The notes under the pieces were generated by a model that saw only the letters and a list, made by a program, of their open reading frames with translations, was not told the DNA's origin and ran no database searches. The translations under genes and the position numbers were made by a program. Below are positions 17,870 through 26,852 of a stretch of 64,000 nt of DNA, piece by piece (position 1 is the first letter of the stretch; the number at the start of each line of letters is the position of its first letter). The stretch is from positions 1-64,000 of the forward strand of contig NZ_JACXAD010000029.1 of NCBI RefSeq assembly GCF_014699115.1, given 5' to 3'. The DNA is from Hymenobacter montanus (lineage in GTDB: Bacteria; Bacteroidota; Bacteroidia; Cytophagales; Hymenobacteraceae).

Positions 17870-20800
17870 ATGCGTTCCTTCAAAAGTCTGAATAACCTCG
17901 TTGGCTGGCTGGTATTTGCCATTGCCGCCGCCACGTACTTGCTTACCCTGGAGCCTACGGCTTCGTTCTGGGACTGCGGTGAGTTTATCGCCTGCTCGTA
18001 TAAGCTGCTGGTCCCCCACCCCCCCGGCGCCCCCACGTTCTTGCTGCTTGGGCGCCTGTTTTCGCTGTTCTCGTTTGGCGACGTAACCAAGGTGGCAGTA
18101 CTAATCAATGCCCTTTCGGGCTTGAGCAGTGCCTTCACAGTCTTGTTTTTATTCTGGATCATCACCCGTATGGCCCGCAAGCTGGTGCTGCGGGGCCAGG
18201 CCAGCGACCAAGCCATTGCCGCCGAAGCTATCGAGCCCACCGGCGCTCAGACTTTCCTGATTTTGAGTGCCGGGGTGGTAGGCGCGCTAGCGTTTACCTT
18301 TTCCGATTCCTTCTGGTTTAATGCCGTGGAGGGTGAGGTGTACGCCATGTCGGCGATGTGCACGGCGGCCGTGGTGTGGATTATGCTGAAATGGGAAGCC
18401 CACGCCAATGAGCCCGACTCCGACAAATGGCTGGTGCTCATTGCTTACGTCATCGGCCTCAGCATCGGGGTGCACTTGCTCAACCTGCTGACGCTGCCCG
18501 CGCTGGGCTTCATTTATTACTACCGCCGCACGGCCTACCCCACCACGAAGGGGGGTATTATCGTGCTGGTAGTAAGCATGATTATCGTCGGCTTCATTAT
18601 GGTCGGCATCATTCCCGGCCTGCCCACCCTGGCCGGCAGCTTCGAAGTATTCTTCGTGAACACGGTTGGGCTACCCTTCAACTCAGGACTGCTTATTTTC
18701 CTGGCGCTGTTCATTGGCCTGATTTATTTGGGTTTTCGGCAGTCCTTTCAGCTTCGCAGCCGACTGCTAAACACGTCGATGCTGTGCCTGGTGTTTATCC
18801 TGATTGGGTACTCGAGCTACCTCATCGTACCGATTCGCAGCTCATTTAAGCCCACCATCAACGAAAACGACCCCGAGGATGTGCTCTCGTTTGTGAGCTA
18901 CCTCAAGCGTGAACAGTACGGCTCGCGGCCCCTGCTGTATGGGCCGCAGTTCAATGCCCAGCCCAACGGCCAGGAGGAAGGCGCCCCGCGCTATGCCCGC
19001 GACGTGAAAGCCGGCCGGTACAAAGAGCTGCCGCCGCAGCCCGAATACACGTACGCGGCCGAAGACAAGATGCTGCTGCCCCGCCTCTACAGCTATGAGC
19101 CCGACCAGATTGCTAACTACAAGAAGTGGGTTGACATCCAGGACGGCGTGAAGCCCACCATGGGCCAGAACCTGAGTTTCCTGTTCCGCTACCAGATGGG
19201 CCATATGTTCTGGCGCTACTTTATGTGGAACTACGTGGGGCGGGAGTCTGATATTCAGCAGGCCGGGGTGGTTACACCCTTGAGCCCCAGCGCCAAGAGC
19301 CTGCCGCCCCGCGTGGGCGAGAGCCCGGCGCACAATAACTTTTTGGCCCTGCCGCTCATCCTGGGGCTGATTGGCTTGTTCTTCCAAAGCCGGCGCGACA
19401 GCAAAGATGCCTGGGTGACGGGCCTGCTGTTTCTCATGACGGGCCTGGCCATCGTGCTCTACCTCAACCAGCCACCCCGCGAGCCCCGCGAGCGCGACTA
19501 TACCTTCACCGGAGCGACGTTTGCCTTCGCTATTTGGATCGGGCTGGGGGTGCTGGGCCTGGCCGAGATCTTTGGCAAGGTGGTGAAAGCCGACGGGCTC
19601 CGGGCCGGTTTGGCCCTGGTGGTGGGCCTGCTGGTACCGGGTATCATGGCGGCCCAGGGGTGGGACGACCACGACCGCTCGGACCGCTACAACTCGGTGG
19701 ACTCGGCCAAGAACCTGCTCAATAGCTGTGCCCCCAACGCCATCCTGTTCACCAATGGCGACAACGACACCTTCCCACTCTGGTACGCCCAGGAAGTGGA
19801 AGGCGTCCGTACCGACGTGCGCGTGGCCGTGCTCAGCTACCTGAACACCGACTGGTACATCCAGCAGATGAAGCGCCGCTCGTATAAATCAGCTCCGTTT
19901 CCCATCAGCCTGGATGACCAGAACTATGCGCAGGGCACCAACGACATGCTGCCTTACGCCGCAAATCCGGCCGTACAAAGCGTGAATCTCAAGGAGTTCA
20001 TTCAGCTGGTGAAGGACAACAACCCGCTGCTGCAAGTGCAGTACCAGGAGGGTGGCCCGGGCATGATGTCGTTCCCGACGCCGAACTTCTACCTGCCCGT
20101 GGATACGGCGGCGGTGAAGAAGCTCGGCATCATCCCCAAAGAGCGGGAGAAGCAGCTGGTGCCGCGCATGGAGTGGAGCATGGGCAAGCGCGCGATTGAG
20201 AAGAAAAACCTGGTGATTCTGGATATGATTGCCACGAACAACTGGCAGCGCCCCATCTACTTCAGTAGCACCGTGGCCCCGCAGGACTACATGAACCTGC
20301 AGCCCTACTTCCAGCTCGAAGGCATGGCCTACCGCCTGCTCCCGCTGAAGGACCCGAAGTATGACCCGCGCAGCGGCGACGAGGGCTACGTAGAAAAGGA
20401 CGTCACCTACCAGCACCTGCTGAAGGACTTCAGCTATCGCGGCCTGCAGAACCCCCATATTTTCTACGACGAAAACCACCTGCGCTTCCCGGCTAACTAC
20501 CGCGACAAGTTTGCGCGTCTGGCGACGGCCTACTTAGCGGACGGCAACCTCCCCAAAGCCAAGGAGGTAGCCGACAAGTGCCTTGAGCTGATGCCTGACA
20601 AGGCCATTCCCTACGACGTGTACTCGCCTCAGCTGGTGCCCGCGCTGATAGCGGGCGGTGAGAAAAAGAAGGCCGACGACATCCTCGATACCATGACCCG
20701 CCGCTCGGAGCAAATGCTCGCCTACTACGCCAACCGACCGGACGGCAGCCTTTTTGAAGACGACCAGCGAGGCTACTTAATCAGCCTGCAGTACGTGTAC

Positions 20801-20878
20801 CGCGCAGCCGAGCTGAGTGGCGACAAAGCCCGCAGCGAAAAGGCCCTGGGGCTGATGAACCAATACTACCCGCGGTAG
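17870..20878 (+). CDS. DUF2723 (TMEM260-like) multi-spanning membrane protein
   Basis: The 1002-aa protein belongs to the DUF2723 family, conserved in Bacteroidota and related to GT-C/PMT-type O-mannosyltransferases. The N-terminus has the hallmark LEPTASFWDCGEF, with acidic residues in the first extracytoplasmic loop as in GT-C enzymes, followed by HPPGAP. About ten hydrophobic segments occupy residues 10-330 and 485-590. A soluble domain follows with FTNGDNDTFPLWYAQ and a GVRTDVRV segment. The end is TPR-like (about 880-960). It probably transfers a sugar from a lipid carrier to exported proteins; this is inference from the family. It is a single-gene unit with a strong terminator. Confidence 0.88.
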   Translation: MRSFKSLNNLVGWLVFAIAAATYLLTLEPTASFWDCGEFIACSYKLLVPHPPGAPTFLLLGRLFSLFSFGDVTKVAVLINALSGLSSAFTVLFLFWIITRMARKLVLRGQASDQAIAAEAIEPTGAQTFLILSAGVVGALAFTFSDSFWFNAVEGEVYAMSAMCTAAVVWIMLKWEAHANEPDSDKWLVLIAYVIGLSIGVHLLNLLTLPALGFIYYYRRTAYPTTKGGIIVLVVSMIIVGFIMVGIIPGLPTLAGSFEVFFVNTVGLPFNSGLLIFLALFIGLIYLGFRQSFQLRSRLLNTSMLCLVFILIGYSSYLIVPIRSSFKPTINENDPEDVLSFVSYLKREQYGSRPLLYGPQFNAQPNGQEEGAPRYARDVKAGRYKELPPQPEYTYAAEDKMLLPRLYSYEPDQIANYKKWVDIQDGVKPTMGQNLSFLFRYQMGHMFWRYFMWNYVGRESDIQQAGVVTPLSPSAKSLPPRVGESPAHNNFLALPLILGLIGLFFQSRRDSKDAWVTGLLFLMTGLAIVLYLNQPPREPRERDYTFTGATFAFAIWIGLGVLGLAEIFGKVVKADGLRAGLALVVGLLVPGIMAAQGWDDHDRSDRYNSVDSAKNLLNSCAPNAILFTNGDNDTFPLWYAQEVEGVRTDVRVAVLSYLNTDWYIQQMKRRSYKSAPFPISLDDQNYAQGTNDMLPYAANPAVQSVNLKEFIQLVKDNNPLLQVQYQEGGPGMMSFPTPNFYLPVDTAAVKKLGIIPKEREKQLVPRMEWSMGKRAIEKKNLVILDMIATNNWQRPIYFSSTVAPQDYMNLQPYFQLEGMAYRLLPLKDPKYDPRSGDEGYVEKDVTYQHLLKDFSYRGLQNPHIFYDENHLRFPANYRDKFARLATAYLADGNLPKAKEVADKCLELMPDKAIPYDVYSPQLVPALIAGGEKKKADDILDTMTRRSEQMLAYYANRPDGSLFEDDQRGYLISLQYVYRAAELSGDKARSEKALGLMNQYYPR

Positions 20879-20904
20879 GTAAGGTGGTGTAGACCGCTTT
20901 GATG

Positions 20905-20946
20905 ATAGAGGCCGGTTCGCAGCTGCGAACCGGCCTCTATTTTTTA
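20905..20946 (+). terminator. Strong terminator after the DUF2723 gene
   Basis: A perfect 16-bp stem (20905-20920 with 20925-20940) is followed by six T. Its right arm overlaps the stop codon of the convergent nucleotidyltransferase pseudogene. Confidence 0.9.
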
Positions 20947-21399
20947 ATATTCAATAAGTTAACTAAGTCGTTTTGGTCGCGTGGCCGACCAGCAGCCCGC
21001 TTGGCTGCTAACAGATGGTGGTAGTGAATCAAGCGGATAGTCAGGCCCTCAACCTCTCTATCGCTGGCCTGCGCATAAGACTCGGTAAAATCCAGTCCCT
21101 TGACCGTAGTCATGATGTCGATGGCAACTGGGGCGGCCAAAGGTAAATACGTCGTATTCGGACCGATGCAGAAAGTTGTCGGCTGTCATATCGAACATTC
21201 GCATTCCAAAGGTCCGAAACGCTGGCACTAGCTGCGCATAGTTGGCGGATGTTTTCTCGACCCGGATGTCGAGGTCGCCGGTGGTCCGACTATAGCCGTG
21301 GAGGATGACAGAATAGCCGCCTACCAGCAGGTAGCGCACATTATTTTGCCGTAAGGCTTCGAGGAAATCCCGAAAGTCGGTATTGAAAATATTACCCAT
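20937..21399 (-). pseudogene. Nucleotidyltransferase-like protein broken by a one-base frameshift
   Basis: Two minus-strand frames together give one protein of about 153 aa. The first (from the ATG at 21399) has the nucleotidyltransferase motif LLVGGYSVILHGYSRTTGDLDI and runs to FTFGRP. The second continues PVAIDIM and ends LLNIKK. The break is at the C-run read on the minus strand (plus-strand G run at 21130-21133). One extra C would restore FGRPPVAID. The gene resembles the MNT-like or DUF6036-type nucleotidyltransferases of Bacteroidota. It overlaps the upstream small gene by 8 bases, which suggests translational coupling. A sequencing error in the homopolymer is possible. Confidence 0.7.
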
Positions 21400-21607
21400 T
21401 GGTGCGGTGGGTGTGGGACCGACACGAGAACATCGTCCGGTCCAGGCGGGGCGGATTATTGATGTCGTAGTTATAGGCTACGCTATTTAAGTACATAGCC
21501 GCGCGCAACCGCTCGGTCGGTGTATCGGGCTGGTGGTCGCGATGATAGGCTTCGGCTTCTTCGTGAGTACCCGCGTGAAAAGCAGTGCGGTCGAGGCGGA
21601 AAGGCAT
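21392..21607 (-). CDS. Small conserved partner of the nucleotidyltransferase
   Basis: This is a 71-aa soluble protein. Its pattern (FRLDRTAFHAGTHEEAEA, then ERLRAAMYLNSVAYN, then NNPPRLDRTMF) resembles small Bacteroidota proteins found just before nucleotidyltransferase genes. Its stop overlaps the start of the downstream gene (ATGGGTAA), so the two are translationally coupled. The pair recalls toxin-antitoxin layouts, but no activity is known to me and the assignment is inference. Confidence 0.65.
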   Translation of the reverse strand: MPFRLDRTAFHAGTHEEAEAYHRDHQPDTPTERLRAAMYLNSVAYNYDINNPPRLDRTMFSCRSHTHRTNG

Positions 21608-21789
21608 AAGCTAGTAGTAAGGGGCAAAAACTGTACAAGAATGCAAATTCTACAAAGACGAACAGCCGGGAGACCAACGTTAACTAGGAATCGATTCAGG
21701 AGAACCAGGCAACAATGTCAGGTATTCTGCATTGATCAGTCTATTTCTGCGTAGGTTCTGATTAAGCTGTGATAAGGAGATTTACACCT

Positions 21790-23082
21790 ATGAAAGGTAT
21801 TATTAAATTAAGCATCATCGGCAGCTTCGTGCTGGTAGCAACTGCCGCGAAGGCGCCCCGGGCGCCGCAAGCCGTGCGCCCCGACTACGCCGGACTCTAC
21901 CGCGAAGGCCCGCGCCTGGAAGTGGACAGCCGCCGTGAGGGCGACAGCCTGCGGCTATACCTACGGCTGCCGGCTCCGGCTCGCTTAGGCCCGGGCCATG
22001 TGCTGCAGGTGGCAGTGTGGCCCAGCTACGAAGCCAAACAGCCCCTGTGGGCAGACAGCGTGCCGCGCCGGCAGCAGCACCCGCGCCCCGAGGCCGGGGG
22101 AGTCCGGCTGAGCTTTTGCGTGGCAGCGGCCCACGTACCAGTGGGGTCCATTATGCAGCTGACCACCGCTCCGGCTGATCCTAAAGATGATTACCAGGAG
22201 GCCACCACTACCGCTTGGTTGCGCTTTACCGAAGCGCAATTGGGGCGCTCGTTTGTGCTTACCGATTCCGCGGGCCAGCCTTTGCTGCGCCGCTACGTGC
22301 AAGCCAACGAGGCTTTTGGCGTGGATAGCTACGGCCTCTACCAGCCCATCCGCTGGAAGCGCTACGCGGTTAACCCTACCCCCGCCCTACCGCCCATGAC
22401 CAACCCGGCGGCCCTGCCCGCTGGCCCCCGCGTGCTGCCGGTACTCGACTCCGCCACTGCCCCACCCGGCGCCCAGCTGCGGTTTGCCGAGCCGGGCCTC
22501 TACGCGCTGCGGGTGGGCGGTACTGGTGGCGCGGCGTCCCCTCCGCTGGCCGTGATGGTGGCCGCCAACCAGTACCCGGCTCTCACCACTGCGGCTGAAC
22601 TTATCGAGCCCCTGCGCTACCTCACCACCAGCCAGGAGCGCCAGCGGCTTACTGACGCGGCCGACCCCAAACGGGCGGTGGATAAGTTCTGGCTCGACAT
22701 TGCCCAGGGCAACCAACGCCTGGGCAAAGACCTGATTCGGCGCTACTACGGCCGCGTCACCGCAGCCAACCAGCTTTTCGCCGCTCATAAGGCTGGGTGG
22801 CTTACCGACAAGGGGCTGCTGTACGTGGTACTGGGGCCGCCGCCCAGCGTGCGGCGCCTGTTCAATGGCGAGGAGCGGTGGTTTTACCCCGACGGCAACC
22901 TGGACGGCGGCCCCGTCTCCTACACCTTCCGCCCCCGGCCGAGTACCTTTGCCCCTGATTACTACGAATTGGTGCGCCGGCCCGAGTACGAACTGCTCTG
23001 GTATGCCGCCGTTGAAAAATGGAGAAACCCACCGACCGCCCTGACCGGCCCGAACGTCCCAACCGCCCCGCGCGACCGGTAG
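21790..23082 (+). CDS. GWxTD domain-containing protein
   Basis: The 430-aa protein begins with a signal peptide (MKGIIKLSIIGSFVLVATAAKA). Its defining motif GWLTDKG lies about three quarters along, within VDKFWLDIA ... AHKAGWLTDKGLLYVVLGPP. The GWxTD domain is common in Bacteroidota and Acidobacteriota and its function is unknown. The first two thirds are beta-rich. The ATG at 21790 is preferred to an upstream in-frame start at 21769. The last 64 bases overlap the start of rlmB in another frame, so the two genes are probably translationally coupled. Confidence 0.85.
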   Translation: MKGIIKLSIIGSFVLVATAAKAPRAPQAVRPDYAGLYREGPRLEVDSRREGDSLRLYLRLPAPARLGPGHVLQVAVWPSYEAKQPLWADSVPRRQQHPRPEAGGVRLSFCVAAAHVPVGSIMQLTTAPADPKDDYQEATTTAWLRFTEAQLGRSFVLTDSAGQPLLRRYVQANEAFGVDSYGLYQPIRWKRYAVNPTPALPPMTNPAALPAGPRVLPVLDSATAPPGAQLRFAEPGLYALRVGGTGGAASPPLAVMVAANQYPALTTAAELIEPLRYLTTSQERQRLTDAADPKRAVDKFWLDIAQGNQRLGKDLIRRYYGRVTAANQLFAAHKAGWLTDKGLLYVVLGPPPSVRRLFNGEERWFYPDGNLDGGPVSYTFRPRPSTFAPDYYELVRRPEYELLWYAAVEKWRNPPTALTGPNVPTAPRDR

Positions 23083-24092
23083 CTGGCCGCCGCTTTTACG
23101 ACGGGGCCAACCGGCCCGTCATCCCCAAACAGTTTCGCCCGGACCGCGGCGGCAGCGAGTTCGACGACCGCCCCGCGCGCCCCCGGGGGCGCGGGGGCAG
23201 CGACAACCGCGACGAGGCCGCCGGCAATCGGACCGGTCGCTCCGACCGGGGCGAAGCCCGCCCGCCTTACCGCGAGCGTAATATCGACCCGTCGAATAGC
23301 CGGCCGCGCTACGAGAGCCGGCCCGCCGCCGACCGCAGCATCGACATGCTCTTCGGCTTGCGGCCCATTCTGGAAGCCTTGAGCGCCGGCCGCACCCTGG
23401 AAAAGATTTTTCTGTTGCGCGGCACCAAGAACAGCCTGGTTACGGACATTTCGACCGCGGCGCGCGCGGCTGGCATTCCCGTGCAGATGGTACCCGGCGA
23501 AAAGCTTGATAGCCTTACCCGCAAAAACCACCAGGGGGCCGTGGCCTTCGTGTCGCCGATTGACTACGCGCCACTCGACGAAATTGTGTCCAGCCTGTTT
23601 GAGGAGGGCAAAGTGCCTTTCCTGTTGCTCCTGGACCGTATTACGGATGTGCGCAACTTCGGGGCCATTGCCCGCACGGCCGAGTGCCTGGGGGTACAAG
23701 CCATTGTGGTGCCGGGGCGCGGCGCGGCTCAGATCAACGGGGATGCCTTGAAAACCTCGGCTGGCGCCCTGAACCTGCTGCCCGTATGCCGCGAAAGCAA
23801 CCTGCACGAAACCGTGCGCTTCCTGCAGCAGTCGGGGGTTACGGTGGTCGCGTGTACCGAGAAAGCAGAACAAGAAATTGGAGTTGTCAACAACGATTTC
23901 ACCGGTCCCGTAGCGGTGCTCATGGGCTCGGAGGAAGACGGCATCTCGCCCGAGCTGCTGCGCCTGGCGGATGTGAAGCTCAAGGTGCCCATGGCCGGGC
24001 AGATTCAGTCGTTGAACGTGAGCGTGGCCGCGGGAATTATGCTGTTCGAAGTGGCCCGGCAACGGCACCTCACGAGCCCCCACGGAGCATGA
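23019..24092 (+). CDS. rlmB: RlmB-like 23S rRNA 2'-O-methyltransferase (SpoU/TrmH) with long disordered N-terminus
   Basis: The 357-aa SPOUT methyltransferase probably methylates a ribose in 23S rRNA (G2251 in E. coli) with S-adenosylmethionine. The conserved motifs are DVRNFGAIARTAE (210-222), MGSEEDGIS (302-310) and VPMAGQIQSLNVSVA (323-337). Before the substrate-binding domain (FGLRPILEAL, about 112) lie roughly 105 residues rich in Arg, Pro, Asp and Gly, probably disordered and RNA-binding. This extension is longer than usual for RlmB. The ATG at 23019 gives the overlap with the GWxTD gene. A start just before residue 110 cannot be excluded, but the extension keeps coding character. Confidence 0.88.
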   Translation: MEKPTDRPDRPERPNRPARPVAGRRFYDGANRPVIPKQFRPDRGGSEFDDRPARPRGRGGSDNRDEAAGNRTGRSDRGEARPPYRERNIDPSNSRPRYESRPAADRSIDMLFGLRPILEALSAGRTLEKIFLLRGTKNSLVTDISTAARAAGIPVQMVPGEKLDSLTRKNHQGAVAFVSPIDYAPLDEIVSSLFEEGKVPFLLLLDRITDVRNFGAIARTAECLGVQAIVVPGRGAAQINGDALKTSAGALNLLPVCRESNLHETVRFLQQSGVTVVACTEKAEQEIGVVNNDFTGPVAVLMGSEEDGISPELLRLADVKLKVPMAGQIQSLNVSVAAGIMLFEVARQRHLTSPHGA

Positions 24093-24153
24093 CCCCCGGT
24101 TTGCGGGAGAGGGGTAACCGGTCCCGCTCGGATGAATTTTGATTCTGGAAAAC

Positions 24154-24184
24154 AAAGAAGCCCACTTCGAGTGGGCTTCTTTCA
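24154..24184 (+). terminator. Terminator after rlmB
   Basis: A perfect 13-bp stem (24154-24166 with 24170-24182) has loop TCG; the right arm ends in TTCTTTCATT. Confidence 0.8.
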
Positions 24185-24275
24185 TTATTAATGAGTTCCT
24201 GTTGCGAGTCCGGTGCTCCCTCTCTTGCGGAGAGGGGTTAGGCCCCGCGGGAGTCTCGTGAGGTTCCCCAGGGTC

Positions 24276-25358
24276 TTAGTTATAGCCGACGCCCTTCTTC
24301 GCCTTCACATCGGCTACGAATTCCTTCACGCGCTGCTCTTCGCTGCGCTTGCAGATGAGTAGCACGTTGTCGTATTCGGCCACGATGTAGTCTTCCAGGC
24401 CCTGCACCACTACCAAACGCTCGGCGGGGGTTTTGATGACGCAGCCGGTAGTGTCGTACAGCAGCACATCGCCGCTTACCACGTTGTTGTTTTCATCGTG
24501 CTGGCCAATGCGGTGCAGCGAATCCCAGGTGCCGACGTCGCTCCACCCGAAATCGGCGGGCAACACGTAGACGTTGTCGGCTTTTTCCATCACGCCGTAG
24601 TCGATGCTGATATTGCGGCAGCGCGAGTAGGCCTGGCTGATAAACTCCTCCTCCTGCGCCGTATCGAGCATCTCGATGCCTTCGTCGAACACCTCGGCAA
24701 TGTCGCCCAAGTACTGGTGAAAGGCGGCAATGATGACGTCGACGCGCCACACAAAGAGGCCGGAGTTCCACAGAAAGTCCCCGCTGTCGACAAACATGCG
24801 CGCCAGCTCCAGGTTAGGCTTCTCGGTAAAGGTTTTGACCTTGTGCAGCTTGCCGCCCGGCAACGACTGCTCATCCATGTACTGAATGTAGCCATAGCCG
24901 GTGTCGGGCCGGGAGGGCTGAATGCCGAGGGTAATGAGCACGTCGTTGGCGCGCGCTCCGGCAACGGCGACATCAACGAGACGACGGAACTCGTCGTCGC
25001 GCAGTACGGCGTGGTCGGCCGGGGTTACGATGATGGTGGCCCGGGGGTCGCGCTGAGCGATGCGATAGCTGGCGTAGGCAATGCACGGAGCTGTATTCCG
25101 GCCGATGGGTTCGCCCAAAATCTGGTCGGCGGGCAAGGCCTGCAGATGCTCCTGTACCAGCCCCACGTAATCGCGGTTGGTTACCACGAAAACGTTTTCG
25201 AGCGGACAAATGGCCGCAAAGCGTTCTACGGTCAGTTGCAGCATGGAACGGCCCAGCCCCAGAACGTCATGAAACTGCTTGGGGTGGTGGGTGCGGCTGA
25301 ACGGCCAGAAGCGGCTGCCAATGCCGCCAGCCATAACAATCAGATAGGTGCTGGTCAA
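24276..25358 (-). CDS. manC: Mannose-1-phosphate guanylyltransferase
   Basis: The 360-aa enzyme makes GDP-mannose from mannose-1-phosphate and GTP, a precursor for surface polysaccharides and glycoproteins. The nucleotidyltransferase signature MAGGIGSRFWPFSR lies at 9-22, followed by PKQF. Further family motifs are GRNTAPC, TPADH, TGYGYIQ, KPNLELA, LWNSGLFVW and GWSDVGTWDS. It is the short, single-domain form without an isomerase domain. The start codon appears to be TTG at 25358, because MAGG is only eight residues in and no ATG lies upstream in frame. kpsF follows upstream on the same strand after a gap of 177 bases. Confidence 0.93.
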   Translation of the reverse strand: MTSTYLIVMAGGIGSRFWPFSRTHHPKQFHDVLGLGRSMLQLTVERFAAICPLENVFVVTNRDYVGLVQEHLQALPADQILGEPIGRNTAPCIAYASYRIAQRDPRATIIVTPADHAVLRDDEFRRLVDVAVAGARANDVLITLGIQPSRPDTGYGYIQYMDEQSLPGGKLHKVKTFTEKPNLELARMFVDSGDFLWNSGLFVWRVDVIIAAFHQYLGDIAEVFDEGIEMLDTAQEEEFISQAYSRCRNISIDYGVMEKADNVYVLPADFGWSDVGTWDSLHRIGQHDENNNVVSGDVLLYDTTGCVIKTPAERLVVVQGLEDYIVAEYDNVLLICKRSEEQRVKEFVADVKAKKGVGYN

Positions 25359-25535
25359 GGGATGAGCGGGTGAAGAGCGAAGGGGAAGGCCACTTAAAGG
25401 CCCGTACTGGCGCCCTTCACTACGTTGAAATCATAACAAAATTGCACGAGAAAGTTTGAAACGTGCCCTTATATGCACTCTGCGCTAAACTTCATTATTC
25501 GATAATTTATTATTTACTTAATCGGGTATTACTCG

Positions 25536-26549
25536 TTAGACAAGACCTTCGCGCAATAAATCGTGCAGGTGAATAAAGCCGGTGAATTGCCCGCCTTCGG
25601 TTACCACCAGTTGCGTGATGTTGCGCTGCTGCATGCGCGCCAGGGCTTCGGCAGCAAAGTCTTCGACGTCGATGGTGGCGGGGCGGGGCGTTAGAATGTC
25701 GCGGGCCTTTAGCTTTTCGAGGTCGGAAAAGCTGCCCAGCATGCGGCGCAAATCACCATCGGTGATGATGCCGGCGAGCTGGCCGGCAGCATCGAGCACG
25801 GCGGTGGCGCCGAGGCGCTTGCCGGATATTTCCAGGAGGACCTCTTTCAGCGGCGCGTCTTCGGCCACGTGGGGGCGCTGGTTCTGGCGGCTCAGGTCGC
25901 CCACCTTTAAATAAAGGCGCTTGCCCAGGGTGCCGCCGGGATGCAGACGAGCAAAATCGGCGGCACTGAACTGGCGGCTTTCGAGCAGGCACACGGCCAG
26001 GGCGTCGCCGAGGGCCAGGGCGGCGGTGGTGCTGGTGGTAGGGGCCAGGTTATTGGGGCAGGCCTCCTTGCGCACGGGGGCGTGGAGAATGAAGTTGGCC
26101 TGCTGCCCCAGGTAGGAGTCCGGGTTGCTCACCAACGCGGCGAGGGGCACGCCCTTGCGGCGCAGCAGCGGCACCAGCACCTTGATCTCGGGCGTGTCGC
26201 CGCTCTTGCTGATGGCCAGCACGAAGTCTTCGGGCTGAATCATGCCCAGGTCGCCGTGGATGGCATCGGCGGCGTGCATGAACAACGCCGGCGTGCCAGT
26301 GCTGTTGAGCGTGGCCACGATTTTGCCGGCGATATGGGCACTTTTGCCGATGCCCGTGACGACGACCCGGCCTTTCAGCCGTAAAATAGCCTGCACGCAA
26401 CTGACGAAGTCGGGCGTGGCGGAGAGGGCCGCGGCCACGTCGAGCAGCGCCGCCGCTTCTTCCTCCAGCACTTGCCGGGCAACCGCCAGCACGTCGGCAG
26501 GAGCCGCTTCAAGGTAGTGGGCAGCAGCGGAGTCGGGGGGAGTGGCCAT
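25536..26549 (-). CDS. kdsD: KpsF/GutQ-family sugar-phosphate isomerase (SIS + two CBS domains)
   Basis: The 337-aa protein has an SIS domain (about 40-185: VVVTGIGKSAHIA, STGTPALFMH, DLGMI, SKSGDTPEI) and a C-terminal CBS pair (about 205-337). This is the arrangement of D-arabinose-5-phosphate isomerase, which interconverts ribulose-5-phosphate and arabinose-5-phosphate for KDO and lipopolysaccharide core synthesis. The conserved HGDLGMI and HPGGTLGKRL motifs are present. An upstream in-frame extension to 26642 was rejected; the ATG at 26549 fits the family start. It is divergent to recQ with about 300 bases between them. Confidence 0.9.
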   Translation of the reverse strand: MATPPDSAAAHYLEAAPADVLAVARQVLEEEAAALLDVAAALSATPDFVSCVQAILRLKGRVVVTGIGKSAHIAGKIVATLNSTGTPALFMHAADAIHGDLGMIQPEDFVLAISKSGDTPEIKVLVPLLRRKGVPLAALVSNPDSYLGQQANFILHAPVRKEACPNNLAPTTSTTAALALGDALAVCLLESRQFSAADFARLHPGGTLGKRLYLKVGDLSRQNQRPHVAEDAPLKEVLLEISGKRLGATAVLDAAGQLAGIITDGDLRRMLGSFSDLEKLKARDILTPRPATIDVEDFAAEALARMQQRNITQLVVTEGGQFTGFIHLHDLLREGLV

Positions 26550-26852
26550 GGGCGAAACAGGGGAACGTCTCCGCAAAATTGGGGGAAAGAAGCTAAGCCA
26601 GCCGCCGCGCGGCCACCGGGGCAAAGCCAGCCGGGCCAACACTTTGCCAGAAGCAATAGCCCGGGCTTGTTACCCAAACAAGCTGTTTGTCATGAACTTG
26701 TTTTTGCGCCCTGGCCTACCTGGCAGCGGATGTTGCCAAATTGTTTTCCACAATTCACGGTAAGCGCCATTTTTTATGCAAAAAAACTATACGATTGCTT
26801 ATCTTCGTTAAGTACCGCGCTTCTATCAGCGTTCTTTTTGAGTTCTCGCCTT
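26550..26852. other. Divergent promoter region between the isomerase and recQ
   Basis: No gene is seen. A near-match to the -7 box, TATCTTCG, lies at 26800-26807 on the plus strand, about 45 bases before the recQ ATG. Confidence 0.35.
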
